Shown here: positions 1 through 8,666 of the stretch, one piece after another
Layout: each line of letters starts with the position of its first letter
Numbering within the stretch: the first letter of the stretch is position 1
Origin: Verrucomicrobiaceae bacterium
GTDB lineage: Bacteria > Verrucomicrobiota > Verrucomicrobiia > Verrucomicrobiales > Verrucomicrobiaceae
Length of the DNA stretch: 44,239 nt
Direction of reading: 5' to 3'
NCBI GenBank assembly: GCA_027490195.1
Contig: JAIXYN010000036.1
Span: 1-44,239 of the forward strand
The notes under the pieces: generated by a model
The model's database searches: none
What the model saw: the letters and a program-made list of their open reading frames with translations, nothing else
Told to the model about the DNA's origin: nothing
Made by a program: the position numbers and the translations under genes

Positions 1-2
1 AG

Positions 3-578
3 AGCAAGTCCATCCGAGAACGCCTCGCCGCCAGCGACCCCGCCAATGCCGCGTGGCAGCGCGACCTCTCCGTCTCGCTCAACAAACTCGGAGACCTCGC
101 CGTGGCTCAGGGCGATCTGGCAGGGGCCTTGCGCTCTTTCTCCAAGAGCAAGTCCATCCGAGAACGCCTCGCCGCCAGCGACCTCGCCAATGCCGCGTGG
201 CAGCGCGACCTCTCCGTCTCTCTGGAAAAACTCGGCAACCTCGCCGTGGCGCAGGGCGATCTGGCCGGGGCCATGCGCTCTTTCTCCGAGAGCAAGTCCA
301 TCCGAGAACTCCTCGCCGCCAGTGACCCCGCCAATGCCGCATGGCAACGCGACCTCTCCGTCTCACTGGATAGAATCGGCGACCTCGCCGTGGCGCAGGG
401 CGATCTGGCAGGGGCCATGCGCTCTTTCTCCGAAAGCAAGTCCATCCGAGAACGCCTCGCCGCCAGCGACCCCGCCAATGCCGCGTGGCATCGCGACCTG
501 AGTCACAGTTGCTGGCTCATCGCCGCGAAGGTCTATGAACCTCAGCAGCGCTGGGCAGAGGCGCTGGCACTGGCGGAG
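3..578 (+). repeat. 144-bp tandem coding repeat (four copies)
   Basis: Copies start at 3, 147, 291 and 435 with an exact 144-nt period and very high DNA identity. Even synonymous positions are largely shared, which points to recent in-frame duplication or gene conversion. The fourth copy diverges after about 498. The array probably continues upstream of the window. Confidence 0.85.
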
Positions 579-689
579 CAGTCCTTGGCCATCAGCGAAC
601 GCCTGGCCGCCACCGATCCCACCAACGTGATGTGGCAGGAGGATGTGCAGGTGAGCCGGGCGCAGGTGGCGCGGTTGCGGGCAAAGTAG
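3..689 (+). CDS. TPR-repeat protein, C-terminal part (5' end outside window)
   Basis: The reading frame is open from the first bases of the window and ends at TAG 687-689, so only about 228 C-terminal residues are visible. It is built from near-identical 48-residue units (144 bp) beginning at 3, 147, 291 and 435, each with the tetratricopeptide-like phrase GDLAVAQGDLAGAMRSF followed by ERLAASDPANAAWQRDLSVS. The last unit is more divergent (EALALAEQSLAISERLAATDP), as is usual for the end of such an array. The 48-residue unit suggests two helices plus an extended linker and a protein-protein interaction role. Any N-terminal effector domain lies outside the window, so function cannot be stated. 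Confidence 0.85.
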   Translation, partial: SKSIRERLAASDPANAAWQRDLSVSLNKLGDLAVAQGDLAGALRSFSKSKSIRERLAASDLANAAWQRDLSVSLEKLGNLAVAQGDLAGAMRSFSESKSIRELLAASDPANAAWQRDLSVSLDRIGDLAVAQGDLAGAMRSFSESKSIRERLAASDPANAAWHRDLSHSCWLIAAKVYEPQQRWAEALALAEQSLAISERLAATDPTNVMWQEDVQVSRAQVARLRAK

Positions 690-824
690 TCAGCCAAGGC
701 AACCGATGCGGCGCGGGAAAGTAAGACCCAAACACGGAGTTGAGCAGGCTAGCGGCTGATTGTGCCAGCACTACCGGACTTCCTTGACCGCCCCCGTGCC
801 CTCGCTTTCACTCCCCACCCACCC

Positions 825-1637
825 ATGCTATTAAACTTCACCAAAATGAACGGCGCCGGCAATGACTTCGTCATGCTGGACAATCGCGACCTCAGCCTCG
901 CGCTGACCAAGGACCAGATCGAAAAGCTCTGTGACCGCCATCGCGGCATCGGGGCCGATGGCCTGCTCTGCGTGGAGCCTGCCACGGCGGACGGCGACTT
1001 CAAGATGCGCTACTACAACGCCGACGGCGGCGAGGCCGAAATGTGCGGCAATGGCGCGCGCTGCTTTGGCCGCTTCGTGAATCATCTGCACGGCGACACG
1101 CTCACCAAGATCCGCTTTGAGACCCTCGCCGGCATCATCTCCGCCGAGTTCGAAGGCAGTCACGTGCGCATCAACATGAGCGCCCCGCACAATCTCAAGC
1201 TCTCCCAGCACCTCGAAGTCTCCGGTGCCGGACTGACCGTACACAGCGTGAACACCGGCGTGCCGCACGCCGTGGTGATGGTGGACGACCTGGAAACCGT
1301 GCCCGTGCGCGAGTGGGGTGCCGCCCTGCGCTACCACGAAGCTTTCAAACCCAAAGGCACCAATGCCAACTTCGCCAAAGTCATCGCCCCCGGCAGCATC
1401 GCCATCCGCACCTACGAGCGCGGCGTGGAGGACGAAACCCTCGCCTGCGGCACCGGCATGGTCGCCTGCGCCCTCATTTACCACGAACTCACCGGCGAAC
1501 CCAGCCCCATCAGCGTCCTCGTCAAAGGCGGCGACACGCTGAAAGTCGGATTCGAAGAGCCGAACAAGAGCGAGTACACCAATGTGACGCTGTTTGGACC
1601 CGCAGACTTTGTGTTTACGGGGACGGTTTCGATTTAA
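825..1637 (+). CDS. dapF: Diaminopimelate epimerase DapF
   Basis: DapF interconverts LL- and meso-2,6-diaminopimelate in the cytoplasm, the penultimate step of lysine synthesis and the source of meso-DAP for peptidoglycan. The 270-residue product has the usual family length. It starts MLLNFTKMNGAGNDFV, matching the conserved DapF N-terminus, so ATG 825 was chosen over an in-frame start at 762. The two catalytic cysteines are visible: Cys74 in EMCGNGARC and Cys208 in ETLACGTGMVAC. A four-helix-bundle cassette separates it from dapA, which lies in the same direction and pathway, so the two were probably once adjacent. Confidence 0.96.
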   Translation: MLLNFTKMNGAGNDFVMLDNRDLSLALTKDQIEKLCDRHRGIGADGLLCVEPATADGDFKMRYYNADGGEAEMCGNGARCFGRFVNHLHGDTLTKIRFETLAGIISAEFEGSHVRINMSAPHNLKLSQHLEVSGAGLTVHSVNTGVPHAVVMVDDLETVPVREWGAALRYHEAFKPKGTNANFAKVIAPGSIAIRTYERGVEDETLACGTGMVACALIYHELTGEPSPISVLVKGGDTLKVGFEEPNKSEYTNVTLFGPADFVFTGTVSI

Positions 1638-1653
1638 CGAAAGCTTCTCGGAG

Positions 1654-1692
1654 ACTGAAAACTGAGAATTGATAACTGGGAACTGAAAATTG
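1654..1692 (+). repeat. Heptad array, left arm (ACTGAAA type)
   Basis: Five consecutive 7-nt units (ACTGAAA, ACTGAGA, ATTGATA, ACTGGGA, ACTGAAA) plus ATTG occupy 39 nt. They end two bases before the ATG of the four-helix-bundle gene. The array is an inverted match to 2106-2144, agreeing at 33 of 39 positions by hand count. Confidence 0.85.
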
Positions 1693-1693
1693 T

Positions 1694-2089
1694 ATGAGCA
1701 GGGAGAAGTCGTCGTTGGATTTGGCGGATGAGATGGAAGAGCGGTTCCTGGATTTTGCGGCGCGCATTTGCGCCTTGGTCGAGGCATTACCTGACACCAA
1801 AACTGGCAGGCATATTTCCGGGCAGATGATTCGCTGCGGCACCTTCCCTACCCCCAACTATGCTGAGACCTGCGCGGCGGAAAGCCGCAATGATTTCACC
1901 CATAAGCTGGGCATCGTGCTGAAAGAACTGCGTGAGACCCGCATCTGGCTGAAGCTGTCGGTCAAGACCGCCACCATGAAAAAGGGCCGGCTCAATCCCC
2001 TGATCGAGGAATGCACCGAGCTGATGAACATCATCGGCAAATCCATCGTGACGGCCAAAGCCAACTCACCCGCCAAAAAGGCCCGCTGA
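1694..2089 (+). CDS. Four-helix-bundle protein, 23S rRNA IVS-protein family
   Basis: The 131-residue product resembles the four-helix-bundle family (TIGR02436, S23/IVP) first described inside intervening sequences of bacterial 23S rRNA genes. Family-like phrases include SGQMIRCGTFPTPNYAE and AESRNDFTHKLGIVLKELRE, with a helical, charged composition throughout and a Lys-rich tail. The molecular function of the family is not settled; related Avd proteins act with reverse transcriptases in diversity-generating retroelements, but none is seen here. The gene is inserted between dapF and dapA and is bracketed by inverted heptad arrays that abut its start codon and follow its stop by 16 nt. Its start is fixed by the left array. 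Confidence 0.85.
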   Translation: MSREKSSLDLADEMEERFLDFAARICALVEALPDTKTGRHISGQMIRCGTFPTPNYAETCAAESRNDFTHKLGIVLKELRETRIWLKLSVKTATMKKGRLNPLIEECTELMNIIGKSIVTAKANSPAKKAR

Positions 2090-2105
2090 TCTCTGCCTGG
2101 AATCA

Positions 2106-2144
2106 CAATTTCCAATTTTCAGTTTTCAATTCCCAGTTTTCAGT
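2106..2144 (-). repeat. Heptad array, right arm (inverted)
   Basis: Read on the minus strand this is ACTGAAA, ACTGGGA, ATTGAAA, ACTGAAA, ATTGGAA and ATTG, exactly 39 nt like the left arm at 1654-1692. In an mRNA the two arms could pair into a long imperfect stem enclosing the whole four-helix-bundle gene. Confidence 0.85.
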
Positions 2145-2175
2145 CCGACAAATTACCTCTTTCCCCTACCGCCCC

Positions 2176-3057
2176 ATGTTCGCCGGAACCCATACCGCTA
2201 TCGTCACCCCTTTTCGCAACGGCCAAGTCGATGAAGCCGCGCTCAAATCGATCATCGACTTCCAGTTCGACAACGGTGTGACTGGCGTTGTGCCTTGCGG
2301 CACCACCGGGGAATCCCCCACGCTGGATCACGACGAGCACACCCGCGTGGTGGAGCTGACCGTCGAGTTTTCCAAGGGCCGTGGCGTTGTCATGGCAGGC
2401 ACGGGATCGAACTCCACACGCGAGGCCATCGAGCTCACGCAGGAAGCCGAAGCCGCAGGTGCCACCGCATCCCTGCAAGTTGCGCCGTATTATAACAAGC
2501 CGACACCTGAAGGCTTGTATCAGCATTTCAAGGCCATCGCGGACAACACCAAGCTCCCGCTCATGCTCTACAGCATCCCCGGACGCTGTGGCATCGAGAT
2601 CGGTCTGGATGTCCTCGTCCGTCTCGCGGAAAACTGCCCGAACATCCGCTCCATCAAGGAAGCCGGTGGCAACCCCGAGCGCGTCAGCCAGATGAAGCAG
2701 ATCCTTCCGGCGGATTTCGAGATCATGTCCGGCGACGACGGTCTCACCCTGCCCTTCATGTCCGTAGGCGGCGTCGGCATCGTCAGCGTCGCGGGCAACA
2801 TCATTCCAAAGCAGATCAGCGAGATGGTGCAGCTCGCGCTGAAGGGCGACTACGTTTCCGCGATGAAGATTCACACGAAGTACTACCCGCTCTTCGCCGC
2901 CTTCCTGAAGCTCTCCACCAATCCCATCCCGATCAAAACGGCGATGGCCCTCGCCGGTCACTGCACCGACGAGCTGCGCCTGCCAATGACCGGCATGGAG
3001 CCCGAGAAAGTTGCGGAGCTGAGCGCCACGCTGAAGAAGCTGGGCATCATTGGCTAG
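2176..3057 (+). CDS. dapA: 4-hydroxy-tetrahydrodipicolinate synthase DapA
   Basis: DapA condenses pyruvate with aspartate semialdehyde, the committed step of the DAP/lysine pathway. The 293-residue product is a full-length class I aldolase of the DapA family. Visible residues are the GTTGE phosphate-loop motif (42-46), YYNKP around Tyr106, Tyr132 in MLYSIPGR, and the Schiff-base lysine Lys161 in SIKEAGG. ATG 2176 gives the canonical MFAGTHTAIVTPF start; the open frame upstream runs through the heptad array and is not coding. It lies 31 nt after the right heptad arm, so its transcript may begin in dapF and cross the cassette. Confidence 0.96.
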   Translation: MFAGTHTAIVTPFRNGQVDEAALKSIIDFQFDNGVTGVVPCGTTGESPTLDHDEHTRVVELTVEFSKGRGVVMAGTGSNSTREAIELTQEAEAAGATASLQVAPYYNKPTPEGLYQHFKAIADNTKLPLMLYSIPGRCGIEIGLDVLVRLAENCPNIRSIKEAGGNPERVSQMKQILPADFEIMSGDDGLTLPFMSVGGVGIVSVAGNIIPKQISEMVQLALKGDYVSAMKIHTKYYPLFAAFLKLSTNPIPIKTAMALAGHCTDELRLPMTGMEPEKVAELSATLKKLGIIG

Positions 3058-3096
3058 GGGCTGGACAGCCAGCCGCCGATGCGGCATCAATAGGCC

Positions 3097-3690
3097 ATGA
3101 AGTTTCTGCGCCACCTATGCCTCCCTTTGCTGCTGGGGCTGTCCAGTTGCACCTACCTTGAGAACAAGTTCGGGTCCTTGAAGAAATCATCTGAGGACAA
3201 GAGCGTCGGCCAGGCCAAAGTGATCGGAGTCATCGAGATGGTGAACCCTGAGCAGAACTACGTGCTCATCAATTGTGAGCATCGGGTGGACATTCCAGCA
3301 GGGACCGAGATCATCTCTCAGGGAGTCAACGGCACAGATGCGAAGCTCAAGGTGACACCGGAACGCAAAGGCAACTACATCACGGCAGACATCACGCAAG
3401 GCACGCCGCTTGTGCGCGACTTGGTGCTCTTTCAGATCAAGCGCGATGCCCCGCCCCCACCCACCACGGCAACCCCATCCGGTGCCATCGTTCCTTTGAC
3501 CCCCGTGATGCAGGCCGATACGATCCCGCCGCTGGATGCCCCATTTCAGCCCATGGCGCCCGTCCAACCCACCTACATCCCGGCACCGACTGCCCCACCG
3601 CCGCTGCGGCAGGCAGCTCCGGCCCCTGCCCCACCGCCCCAAGAAGAACCCACGGCGGATCTGAGCAAACTGCCGCCTGTGATCCGATGA
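3097..3690 (+). CDS. Putative lipoprotein, proline-rich C-terminus
   Basis: The 197-residue protein starts with a lipoprotein signal peptide, [18 protein letters not shown], with the lipobox Cys at 18. A compact region around 35-115 ([20 protein letters not shown]) is followed by a Pro/Ala-rich tail, probably extended in the periplasm. No family with known function was recognised. Its stop overlaps the moeA start by four bases (ATGA at 3687-3690), indicating translational coupling, although nothing in its sequence points to a molybdenum cofactor role. Confidence 0.75.
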   Translation: MKFLRHLCLPLLLGLSSCTYLENKFGSLKKSSEDKSVGQAKVIGVIEMVNPEQNYVLINCEHRVDIPAGTEIISQGVNGTDAKLKVTPERKGNYITADITQGTPLVRDLVLFQIKRDAPPPPTTATPSGAIVPLTPVMQADTIPPLDAPFQPMAPVQPTYIPAPTAPPPLRQAAPAPAPPPQEEPTADLSKLPPVIR

Positions 3691-4874
3691 TTTCCGAAAG
3701 TGAAGCACTCGCGCGCGTGCTAGCGGCGGTGACGCCGCTGCGGGCCGAAGCCACGGCATTGCTGGATGCCCTGGACCGCTATGCCGAGCAGGAGGTGATC
3801 GCCACGGTGCCGATTCCGGCCTTTGATCAATCCGCGATGGATGGCTATGCCCTTCTCGCCGCCGAGAGCACGAGTGCCACGCCGTTGCGAGTGACGGGCG
3901 AACAAGCCGCCGGGTTGGATGGCGAACTGAGTCTCCAAAGCGGCTGCGCCATTCGCATTTTCACCGGAGCGCCGGTTCCCGCCGGAGCCGATGCCGTGAT
4001 CATGCAGGAAGATGTGCGGCGCGAGGGAGATACCATCGTCTGCACCGACCCGGTCGCCGCTGGGGAAAACATCCGACGTGCAGGAGCAGACCTGTGCCAG
4101 GGCCAGTTCGTGCTGCGCAAGGGAGAGCAGATCACCCCCGGACGCATGGCCTTGCTGGCCTCTCAGGGGCTTGATGAAATCTCTGTGCATGCCCTGCCGC
4201 GTGTGGCGGTGCTGAGCACCGGGGATGAACTGGTGCCTCCCGGCGCGGGTCCGCTGAAGGCTGGACAGATTTACAATACGAACGGCCTCATGCTGCGCGG
4301 CATGCTGGCGCAGTTGGGCATTCGTACCAGCACCCAGGCCCACTGCCGCGATGATCTGCACAGCACCACAGAAACATTGCGCGAGCTGCTGCAGACCCAT
4401 GACGTCGTGCTGATCAGCGGTGGTGTTTCCGTCGGTGATCATGATCAGATCAAGCCCGCGCTCAAAGCACTCGGCATCGAGCCCGACCTCTGGCGTGTGA
4501 AGGTGAAACCGGGCAAGCCGTTTCTCTTTGCTCAATCTGAGCAGTCGTCCGTCTTTGGCCTGCCGGGGAATCCGGTATCGTCCTTTGTCACCTTCCTGCT
4601 GTTTGTGCGTCCGGCGCTGCTGAAAATGATGGGTGCAGCAGATGCCAAGCTCAAGCCGCGCCTGATCCCCGCCAGCGCCGGGACGGCCCTCACAAATCCA
4701 GGTGACCGCCCCCACTATTTGCGCGGCACTTTCACCAATGGTCAGTTCATGCCCTTCGGCCTGCAGCAGAGCCATGCCCTGCTTTCCCTGAGCCGTGCGG
4801 ATGCCCTGCTAAGGCTGGAGGCCGGACAAAATCTTGAAGCGGGAGATGCCGCTGAAGTGTGGTTGCTGGATTGA
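3687..4874 (+). CDS. moeA: Molybdopterin molybdenumtransferase MoeA
   Basis: MoeA inserts molybdate into adenylylated molybdopterin, the last common step of molybdenum cofactor synthesis in the cytoplasm. The 395-residue product has the normal length and domain order. It carries the N-terminal [14 protein letters not shown] signature, the MoCF-binding domain with [10 protein letters not shown] and [17 protein letters not shown], and [14 protein letters not shown] near the C-terminal domain. The ATG overlaps the stop of the upstream lipoprotein. No other moa/moe/mob gene is present in the window, so this is an isolated cofactor gene. Confidence 0.95.
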   Translation: MISESEALARVLAAVTPLRAEATALLDALDRYAEQEVIATVPIPAFDQSAMDGYALLAAESTSATPLRVTGEQAAGLDGELSLQSGCAIRIFTGAPVPAGADAVIMQEDVRREGDTIVCTDPVAAGENIRRAGADLCQGQFVLRKGEQITPGRMALLASQGLDEISVHALPRVAVLSTGDELVPPGAGPLKAGQIYNTNGLMLRGMLAQLGIRTSTQAHCRDDLHSTTETLRELLQTHDVVLISGGVSVGDHDQIKPALKALGIEPDLWRVKVKPGKPFLFAQSEQSSVFGLPGNPVSSFVTFLLFVRPALLKMMGAADAKLKPRLIPASAGTALTNPGDRPHYLRGTFTNGQFMPFGLQQSHALLSLSRADALLRLEAGQNLEAGDAAEVWLLD

Positions 4875-4918
4875 TTGGTTGCGCACCCTGCGCGGCCATC
4901 CATTCTGCCGGTCTTCAC

Positions 4919-5521
4919 ATGGAACACGTTCTCGTCATCACCCGCCAGCTTTTCGATCAACTCGGCAGTTTTCAAGGTTTCCAAGCCGATGCCACGCGCT
5001 ACCTGCACGCGATGCTGGCCCCTGGAGCCAATCACTTCATGGAACGCCCGGCGGCTGAAAAAGACCCCTCCCACAAGCAGCTCATCCCTTATGCCATCTT
5101 TCATCACGAAGGACGCTATCTGAGCTACACACGCGGCGGCAGCTCGGGAGAGAAACGCCTCGTGGCCAAGCGCTCCATCGGCATCGGCGGCCACATCAAT
5201 CCGGTGGATGCAGCACAAGATGGTCTCGGCGAAACAATGTACTACAACGGCGTCGAACGCGAGATGGCCGAAGAGCTGGTGATCGGCGGCACGCACACGC
5301 AGAAAGTCATCGGCCTGATCAATGACGACGCGACGGAAGTCGGCAGCGTACACCTCGGGGTGGTGCATTTCTTTGACCTCAGCAGCGACGATGTGAAGTC
5401 CAACGAAGACGCCATTCAGGACCTGCGGTTTCACACCCTGGCAGAACTGCATGCCATGCGCGACCAGCTTGAAACTTGGTCACAGATCTGCGTGGACCAC
5501 CTCTGGAGCGTTCAAAAATAA
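4919..5521 (+). CDS. NUDIX-type predicted phosphoesterase
   Basis: The 200-residue protein looks like the MutT-related predicted phosphoesterases (COG4112 type). A Nudix-like box is visible as GIGGHINPVDA followed by GLGETMYYNG and VEREMAEEL. The glutamate-to-REUXEE spacing is one residue longer than in the textbook motif. It presumably hydrolyses a nucleoside diphosphate-linked substrate, but the substrate cannot be inferred. ATG 4919 (MEHVLVITRQLFDQL) was chosen because earlier in-frame starts overlap moeA and add an unlikely Cys-rich stretch. It lies 44 nt after moeA in the same direction. Confidence 0.75.
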   Translation: MEHVLVITRQLFDQLGSFQGFQADATRYLHAMLAPGANHFMERPAAEKDPSHKQLIPYAIFHHEGRYLSYTRGGSSGEKRLVAKRSIGIGGHINPVDAAQDGLGETMYYNGVEREMAEELVIGGTHTQKVIGLINDDATEVGSVHLGVVHFFDLSSDDVKSNEDAIQDLRFHTLAELHAMRDQLETWSQICVDHLWSVQK

Positions 5522-5585
5522 TTGAAATAGGTGCGTCCATAAGAAACGCTTGTTTCTTGAGGCAACGAGTGATTCTCTTACATTA

Positions 5586-6230
5586 ATGGAAGAATCATCA
5601 CTCAGCGCCGCAGCGGCCCCCATCGCTTCGCTGAACCCGCCCGCGCCCACCAGCAGCTCTGCGGAGGACCGCATCCTCGTGGACAAAGCTCAAGCGGGTG
5701 ACACGCGCGCTTTTGATGACCTCGTGCGTAAATACACGCCCAAGCTCTATGGCTTGGTTTATAACATGACCTCGAACCGCGAGGACACTGCCGATCTGCT
5801 GCAGGATGTGTTTGCCAAGGCCTACCGCTCCATCAAGCGCTTCATGGGAAAGTCTTCATTTTACACGTGGATCTATTCCATCGCGGTGAACATGACTTTG
5901 AACTTCCTCAAGAAGCGCGGAAGGCATCACAAAGTCAGTCTTGACGATGTAGATACGGGCATTGAGAACGACCCGGAATTCATTCGGGTCACCACGGCCA
6001 ACTCGGGCACGCTGCGCGAAGTAAACATCCACGAACTGCAAAAAAGGTTGAACGCAGCCATGATGAGGCTGTCTGAAGACCACCGCACGGTGGTGACTTT
6101 GTACGACGTACAAGGCCTCCAGCATGCCGAAATCAGCAAGATACTTGGAGTCTCGGAAGGGACCGTCAGATCACGATTGTTTTACGCACATCGCCTGCTC
6201 CAGACTTATCTTGAAGACTTCGTGAAATAA
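5586..6230 (+). CDS. ECF-type RNA polymerase sigma factor
   Basis: This 214-residue sigma-70 family protein has region 2 at about 30-115, with RAFDDLVRKYTPKLYGLVY, DTADLLQDVFAKAYRSI and SFYTWIYSIAVNMTLNFLKK. Region 4 is at about 155-205, with LSEDHRTVVTLYDVQGLQ and ISKILGVSEGTVRSRLFYA. There is no region 3, so it is an ECF (group 4) sigma factor. An Ala/Ser/Pro-rich stretch of about 25 residues precedes region 2. ATG 5586 was preferred to an in-frame TTG at 5550. The downstream membrane-anchored protein is the obvious candidate partner. Confidence 0.92.
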   Translation: MEESSLSAAAAPIASLNPPAPTSSSAEDRILVDKAQAGDTRAFDDLVRKYTPKLYGLVYNMTSNREDTADLLQDVFAKAYRSIKRFMGKSSFYTWIYSIAVNMTLNFLKKRGRHHKVSLDDVDTGIENDPEFIRVTTANSGTLREVNIHELQKRLNAAMMRLSEDHRTVVTLYDVQGLQHAEISKILGVSEGTVRSRLFYAHRLLQTYLEDFVK

Positions 6231-6275
6231 ACTCGTTAACAGCACCATTGAAGAAACAACAATCCACAGCACGCC

Positions 6276-6794
6276 ATGAGTGAGTTTGAAGACATCCAGC
6301 GGTTGATTCGATTGAAACGGTTTGAACAGCCCGAGGAAGGCTTCACCGAGAATTTTCTCCAGCAGTTTAATCAGAGACAGCGGGCTGAAATGCTGCAGCA
6401 GTCGTCTTTGGATTTGTTCCGGGAGCGTGTCGCTACGTGGTGGAACAATCTTCTGGTGCCCAAATGGGGCATGGTGGCGGCGGCAGTTTCTGTCTGTGCC
6501 ATGAGCCTCTGGCTGCTCGCGCAGTCTGCCGAAAAACCCGGCGCGGCACTGACCGCAGCCCCGGTAGTTTCTGAAAAGCCCTTCGTTCCCAAACTGGACC
6601 TGAGTGATCTTCCCCTGGCACGCATGGCTGAGCATGACGATGCCACGCTGGCCGACATGCTCATTCAAAACCACCTGGAAGTGCGCCCTGCCCTGGAAAG
6701 CAATGTGTTGCCTGCAAGTGGGCGGCAGCAGCCCTCGCTGCGCAATGCCACCCCCGCCGTGCAGCAGGGTCTCGAAGGCATGCTGGGCAAGTAA
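6276..6794 (+). CDS. Single-pass membrane protein, candidate anti-sigma partner
   Basis: The gene begins 45 nt after the ECF sigma gene on the same strand and encodes 172 residues. Residues 1-60 are charged and helical, residues 63-83 form one hydrophobic segment (KWGMVAAAVSVCAMSLWLL), and the rest would be periplasmic. This is the layout of a membrane anti-sigma factor. However, the HxxxCxxC motif of zinc-binding anti-sigma factors is absent and no domain was recognised. The partner role is therefore inferred from position and topology only. Confidence 0.7.
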   Translation: MSEFEDIQRLIRLKRFEQPEEGFTENFLQQFNQRQRAEMLQQSSLDLFRERVATWWNNLLVPKWGMVAAAVSVCAMSLWLLAQSAEKPGAALTAAPVVSEKPFVPKLDLSDLPLARMAEHDDATLADMLIQNHLEVRPALESNVLPASGRQQPSLRNATPAVQQGLEGMLGK

Positions 6795-7100
6795 ATCCGC
6801 GCCTGCACATAGGTGCCAGGTGGCCATCAGCCCGCTTGGCAGGTGAAAACTTCCCTTTGCCAGCAGGGCTACCCCGGCGTAGTCCTCGCGCTGCTCATGG
6901 GAAACCGCCCTGACATTCGCCTAACCATCCGAATTAGTTTCGGACTCATCCGCGCCTGACGTCGCCGGAAGAGTCCGTTGTCATGCCTGCCTGCGCTGAA
7001 AGCGCTCCCGGCAGCTGGCGTCCCGGAACTCATGGCAACCGCCACTCCGGCCTGATTTCTCATTGCATCGCCCTTCCATCTCTTCATTTCCCCTCCCCAC
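6795..7100. other. Intergenic region before cimA
   Basis: No gene was found in these 306 bases. There is a small perfect hairpin at 6928-6944 (TCCGAA, loop TTAGT, TTCGGA) without a T-tract. No convincing promoter or riboswitch could be assigned. A regulatory leader for cimA is possible but not demonstrated. Confidence 0.5.
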
Positions 7101-8666
7101 ATGTCTTCAGTTACCATCTATGACACCACCTTGCGTGACGGCACGCAGGGCACCGGCATCTCCTTCAGCACCCTCGATAAAATCCGCGTCGCGGAAAAGC
7201 TCGACGAATTCGGCGTGCATTACATCGAAGGCGGCTGGCCCGGCTCCAACCCCAAAGACGCCGCCTTTTTCGAAGAGGCCTCCAAGCGCTCATGGAAGAC
7301 CGCGAAGATCACTGCCTTCGGCATGACCCGCCGTGGCAAAATGAAGGTCGAGGACGATCCTCAGGTCAAGATGCTGCTCGATGCCAAAACGCCAGCCGTC
7401 ACCGTGGTGGGCAAAACCTGGGCGCTGCACGTCACCGAAGTTTTCCAGGTCAGCCTGGAAGAAAATCTCGCCATGATCTCCGACACGGTGGCCTACTTGA
7501 AACAGCATGGCCGCGAAGTGCTCTACGACGCGGAGCATTTCTTCGACAGCTTCAAAGAAGACCCAGAGTACTCGCTCAAAACCATCAAGGCCGCCCAAGA
7601 TGCCGGAGCGGATCTCATCGTGCTCTGCGAAACGAACGGCGGAGCCCTGCCTGAGTTCGTCGAAGACACGACACGCAAAGTCATCGCTCATCTCGGCCGC
7701 CCCGTGGGCATCCACACGCACAACGACGGTGGCGTCGGCGTGGCCAATGCCCTCGCAGCCGTGCGCGCCGGTGCCTGCCAGGTGCAGGGCACCATCAATG
7801 GCTACGGCGAGCGCGTGGGGAACTGCAACCTCACCACCATCATGCCCAATCTTCAGATCAAGATGGGCATCCCGCTCGGCCTCGACCTCACTCGTCTGCG
7901 CGAACTCGCCAACTTCGTCGATGAACTCGCCAACGTGCCGCATGACATCCGCGCTCCCTACGTGGGCGTGGCTGCGTTCACGCACAAAGGCGGCCTGCAT
8001 GTGCACGCCGTGCAAAAGCTGGCCCGCACCTACGAACACGTGGACCCCACGCTCGTCGGCAATCAGCGCGTCATCACCATCTCGGACATGTCCGGCCAGT
8101 CCAATGTGCTGGTGAAAGCCGAAGGCATGGGCTTCAAGTTCGCCAAGGGCGATCCCCGCGTGCAGACCATTCTCACCGAAGTGAAGCGCCTGGAAAGCGA
8201 AGGCTACGAATTCGAAGCCGCCGAGGCCTCCTTCGAGATGCTCATCCGCAAGCAACTCGGCCAGCATCAGCCGGTATTTAATCTCATCGAATACCACTCT
8301 ACTCACCGCTTCCACGGCGGCGAGCACGGCTTTGAAACCTGCGAAGCCACCGTCAAACTCGATGTCGGTGACAGCCGCGTTTACACCGTGGATGAAGGCG
8401 ACGGCCCGGTGAATGCGCTCGACAACGCGCTGCGCAAAGCCCTGCTGCCCTTCTTCCCGGCCCTCAAAGACATGCGCCTGGCAGACTACAAGGTCCGCAT
8501 CATCGACGGCGGCACCGGCACAGCCGCCAAGACCCGTGTGCTCATCACCAGCACCGACGGCAACGCCACCTGGGGCACCGTTGGAGTGAGCTGCAATATC
8601 ATCGACGCAAGCTGGAAGGCGCTCGTCGATGGCATTGAGTACTTCCTGCTCAAACAGGCGGCCTAG
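7101..8666 (+). CDS. cimA: Citramalate synthase (CimA type)
   Basis: The enzyme condenses pyruvate with acetyl-CoA to (R)-citramalate, the threonine-independent entry to isoleucine. The 521-residue protein has the family architecture. An N-terminal TIM barrel opens with IYDTTLRDGTQGTGISFS and contains the metal-binding HTHNDGGVGVAN motif and GTINGYGERVGNCNL. A linker follows (HKGGLHVHAV) and then a C-terminal LeuA-type regulatory domain from about 390. The length and the phrase YIEGGWPGSNPKD favour the TIGR00977 citramalate synthase group over 2-isopropylmalate synthase. The C-terminal domain implies allosteric feedback, probably by isoleucine as in the family. It is flanked by intergenic spaces, so it is probably monocistronic. 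Confidence 0.92.
   Translation: MSSVTIYDTTLRDGTQGTGISFSTLDKIRVAEKLDEFGVHYIEGGWPGSNPKDAAFFEEASKRSWKTAKITAFGMTRRGKMKVEDDPQVKMLLDAKTPAVTVVGKTWALHVTEVFQVSLEENLAMISDTVAYLKQHGREVLYDAEHFFDSFKEDPEYSLKTIKAAQDAGADLIVLCETNGGALPEFVEDTTRKVIAHLGRPVGIHTHNDGGVGVANALAAVRAGACQVQGTINGYGERVGNCNLTTIMPNLQIKMGIPLGLDLTRLRELANFVDELANVPHDIRAPYVGVAAFTHKGGLHVHAVQKLARTYEHVDPTLVGNQRVITISDMSGQSNVLVKAEGMGFKFAKGDPRVQTILTEVKRLESEGYEFEAAEASFEMLIRKQLGQHQPVFNLIEYHSTHRFHGGEHGFETCEATVKLDVGDSRVYTVDEGDGPVNALDNALRKALLPFFPALKDMRLADYKVRIIDGGTGTAAKTRVLITSTDGNATWGTVGVSCNIIDASWKALVDGIEYFLLKQAA

Noticed and set aside
1694..2089. Diversity-generating retroelement (Avd protein)
   Set aside because: The protein shares the four-helix-bundle fold, but no reverse transcriptase, template repeat or variable repeat was found nearby.
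2011..2175. N-terminal extension of DapA
   Set aside because: The extra 55 codons read through the end of the IVS-family gene and the heptad array (NFQFSVFNSQFSV). The conserved DapA start is at 2176.
6928..6944. Terminator after the ECF sigma operon
   Set aside because: The hairpin is only 6 bp, is AT-containing and has no T-tract.
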